Part shown: one piece after another, positions 62,681 to 64,000 of the stretch
How the letters are laid out: every line of letters starts with the position of its first letter
Numbering within the stretch: the first letter of the stretch is position 1
Assembly: GCF_000337835.1 (NCBI RefSeq)
Contig: NZ_AOLM01000012.1
Coordinates: 62,001-126,000, forward strand
From: Haloferax sulfurifontis ATCC BAA-897
Lineage (GTDB): Archaea > Halobacteriota > Halobacteria > Halobacteriales > Haloferacaceae
Direction of reading: 5' to 3'
DNA: 64,000 nucleotides
Notes under the pieces: model-generated
Told to the model about the DNA's origin: nothing
The model's input: only the letters and a program-made list of their open reading frames with translations
Databases searched by the model: none
Made by a program: the position numbers and the translations under genes

Positions 62681-63676
62681 TCACGCCTCCCGGAGCGCGT
62701 CGAGTTTGGCTTTCGCGGCGCCGGACTCGATGGCGTCGCGGGCGACTTCGACGCCCTCCTCCAGCGAGTCCGCGAGGTCGGCGACGTAGACGGCCGCGCC
62801 GGCGTTGGCGAGGATGAGGTCGCGCTTCGGCCCGGTCACGTCGCCGGTGAGGATGCCTTCGAGGTCGTCGGCGTTCTCCTGCGGCGTGCCGCCGGCGACC
62901 GCCTCGATAGGGGCCTGTTCGAGGCCGAGGTCGGCGGGCGTGAGGGTGTACTCGGTGATTTCGTCGCCGTCGATTTCGGCCACCGTCGTCGCGTCGTGGA
63001 GCGCGATTTCGTCCATGCCGGAGCCGTGGACGACGAGGGCGCGCTCGACGGGCATGTGCGACAGCGACTCGGCGATGAGCGGGACGAGGTCGGCGTCGTA
63101 GACGCCGAGAACCTGCGCGTCGGCCCCGGCGGGGTTCGTCAGCGGCCCGAGGACGTTGAAGATGGTCCGCATGCCGAGTTCCTTCCGCGGGCCGATGACG
63201 GCCTTCATCGCGGGGTGGAACACGGGCGCGAGCATGAAGCCGACGCCGTTGTCCTCGATACAGGATTCGACGGACTCGGGGTCGGCCTCGACGTTCACGC
63301 CGGCGACCTCCAGCACGTCGGCGCTCCCAGAAGACGAAGAGACGGAGTAGTTGCCGTGCTTGGCCACCGCCGCGCCCGCGCCGGCCGCGACGAGCGCGCT
63401 CGTGGTCGAGACGTTGATGGTGTTGTAGTCGTCGCCGCCGGTGCCGCAGGTGTCGACGAGCGGGCCGCGGTCGGGTTCGATGGTCAGGGCGGCGTCGCGC
63501 ATCCCCTGCGCGAACCCCGCGATTTCGGCCTCGGTCTCGCCTTTCGACCGGAGCGCGGCGAGGAGCGCGCCGATTTGCGCCTCGGTCGCGTCCTCGAAGA
63601 CCGCCCGCGCGGCGTCGCGCGCCTCCTCGATAGTCAGGTCCGCACCGCCGGTCACACGTTCGATATAATCCTGCAT
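62681..63676 (-). CDS. trpD: anthranilate phosphoribosyltransferase
   Basis: 331 residues from an ATG at 63676. Joins anthranilate to phosphoribosyl pyrophosphate. The PRPP site is CGTGGDDYNTINVST (about residues 95-109), followed by KHGNYSVSSSSGSADVLE. First gene of the trpDFEG operon; the trpCBA genes of the pathway are not in this window, as is usual in haloarchaea. TGTACA-type boxes lie upstream at 63688-63727. Confidence 0.95.
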   Translation of the reverse strand: MQDYIERVTGGADLTIEEARDAARAVFEDATEAQIGALLAALRSKGETEAEIAGFAQGMRDAALTIEPDRGPLVDTCGTGGDDYNTINVSTTSALVAAGAGAAVAKHGNYSVSSSSGSADVLEVAGVNVEADPESVESCIEDNGVGFMLAPVFHPAMKAVIGPRKELGMRTIFNVLGPLTNPAGADAQVLGVYDADLVPLIAESLSHMPVERALVVHGSGMDEIALHDATTVAEIDGDEITEYTLTPADLGLEQAPIEAVAGGTPQENADDLEGILTGDVTGPKRDLILANAGAAVYVADLADSLEEGVEVARDAIESGAAKAKLDALREA

Positions 63677-63687
63677 TGGTAATCACC

Positions 63688-63727
63688 GATGTACTTCTTC
63701 GGGTTATGATGTACAAATTCGTACATC
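63688..63727. promoter_or_regulatory. TGTAC repeats upstream of trpD, candidate TRP boxes
   Basis: GATGTAC occurs at 63688-63694 and, exactly 20 bp later, at 63708-63714; its complement GTACATC follows at 63721-63727, so the last two form an inverted repeat with a 6-bp spacer. In Methanothermobacter the repressor TrpY binds TGTACA boxes ahead of trp genes. A similar tryptophan-dependent regulator may act here. They lie 12-51 bp upstream of the trpD start codon. Confidence 0.55.
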
Positions 63728-63915
63728 GGCTTAAGCGTGTCGGGCTGGCGAAAATCGCCGCCATCGCCCGTCTCCGCCCGGGGCGAATCGCCCGCCTCGG
63801 ACGGCGGGACCGCGCTGTGGCCCGAATCGCCGCACGTAGTCCGATTCGAAAGCTTAAATTGTAACCCCGGACAACGGAGAGATGCGTCCGAACGAGCGCG
63901 GGAAGCACCGTAACC

Positions 63916-63990
63916 GGGTTGGTGGTCTAGTCTGGTTATGACACCTCCTTGACATGGAGGAGGCCGGCAGTTCAAATCTGCCCCAACCCA
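63916..63990 (+). tRNA. tRNA-Val (anticodon GAC)
   Basis: 75-base cloverleaf: acceptor GGGTTGG pairs with CCAACCC, discriminator A; anticodon stem CCTCC/GGAGG with loop TTGACAT, giving anticodon GAC for GTC and GTT codons. T arm GGCAG-TTCAAAT-CTGCC. A TATA-like gcttaaat (about 63850-63857) lies upstream. Very similar to tRNA-Val(CAC) at 2729-2803. Confidence 0.96.
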
Positions 63991-64000
63991 CTCCTCTTCC

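Overview
The window is chromosomal DNA of a halophilic archaeon, most likely a Haloferax species. The DNA is GC-rich, the proteins are strongly acidic, many genes start at or within a few bases of a TATA box placed about 27 bp upstream (leaderless transcripts), secreted proteins carry twin-arginine lipoprotein signals, and the gene content (archaeal RFC large subunit, EF-1 alpha, HMG-CoA synthase, class III pilins, trpDFEG) is haloarchaeal. From memory the gene order resembles the HVO_239x to HVO_245x stretch of H. volcanii; I could not check this.

Layout. 1-3130: end of a secreted protein, two tiny overlapping genes, an AT-richer phospholipase-D-fold gene of foreign look, and a tRNA-Val(CAC) with a partial copy of its 3' end beside it. 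3220-7275: cobalamin adenosyltransferase, glutaredoxin and a zinc/manganese-type ABC importer (znuACB), with two TTAG-N6-CTAA palindromes. 7327-10474: a three-gene ABC system whose ATPase is frameshifted, and a zinc ribbon protein. 10497-14736: glycine cleavage genes gcvT-H-PA-PB, with gcvPA frameshifted. 14967-18060: cobalt/nickel importer cbiMNQO and divergent nikR. 18159-22897: dabAB (inorganic carbon uptake) and an Lrp/AsnC regulator. 23007-28861: a 34-codon leaderless ORF, a solitary EF-1 alpha gene, an ATP-grasp/protease fusion, NYN and TatD-like proteins, DUF2150. 28926-31595: a pilin-anchored surface protein split by an in-frame TAG. 31658-41328: HMG-CoA synthase, regulators, acetyltransferases, RFC large subunit, an alcohol dehydrogenase. 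41399-43816: polar amino acid ABC importer. 44082-54402: heme A synthase, a degenerate M24 peptidase, malic enzyme with duplicated 3' tail, RNase H, transporters, an aldo-keto reductase. 54580-58975: two tandem type IV pilins and the B12-dependent ribonucleotide reductase. 59511-63990: a small membrane protein, trpDFEG with TGTACA boxes upstream, and tRNA-Val(GAC).

Several parts fit together: cobalt import (cbiMNQO), adenosylation of cobalamin (pduO) and an adenosylcobalamin-dependent ribonucleotide reductase (nrdJ) form one cofactor chain; NikR probably controls cbiM; the TTAG/CTAA sites probably belong to a metal-responsive DtxR-type repressor; the TGTACA boxes probably control the anthranilate branch of tryptophan synthesis. 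I see no complete mobile element, CRISPR array or rRNA. Nothing in the window is clearly a wholly new system. The best leads are the PLD gene beside the tRNA, the RimK-protease fusion, the TAG-split surface protein, the 34-codon ORF and the pair of indel-broken genes.
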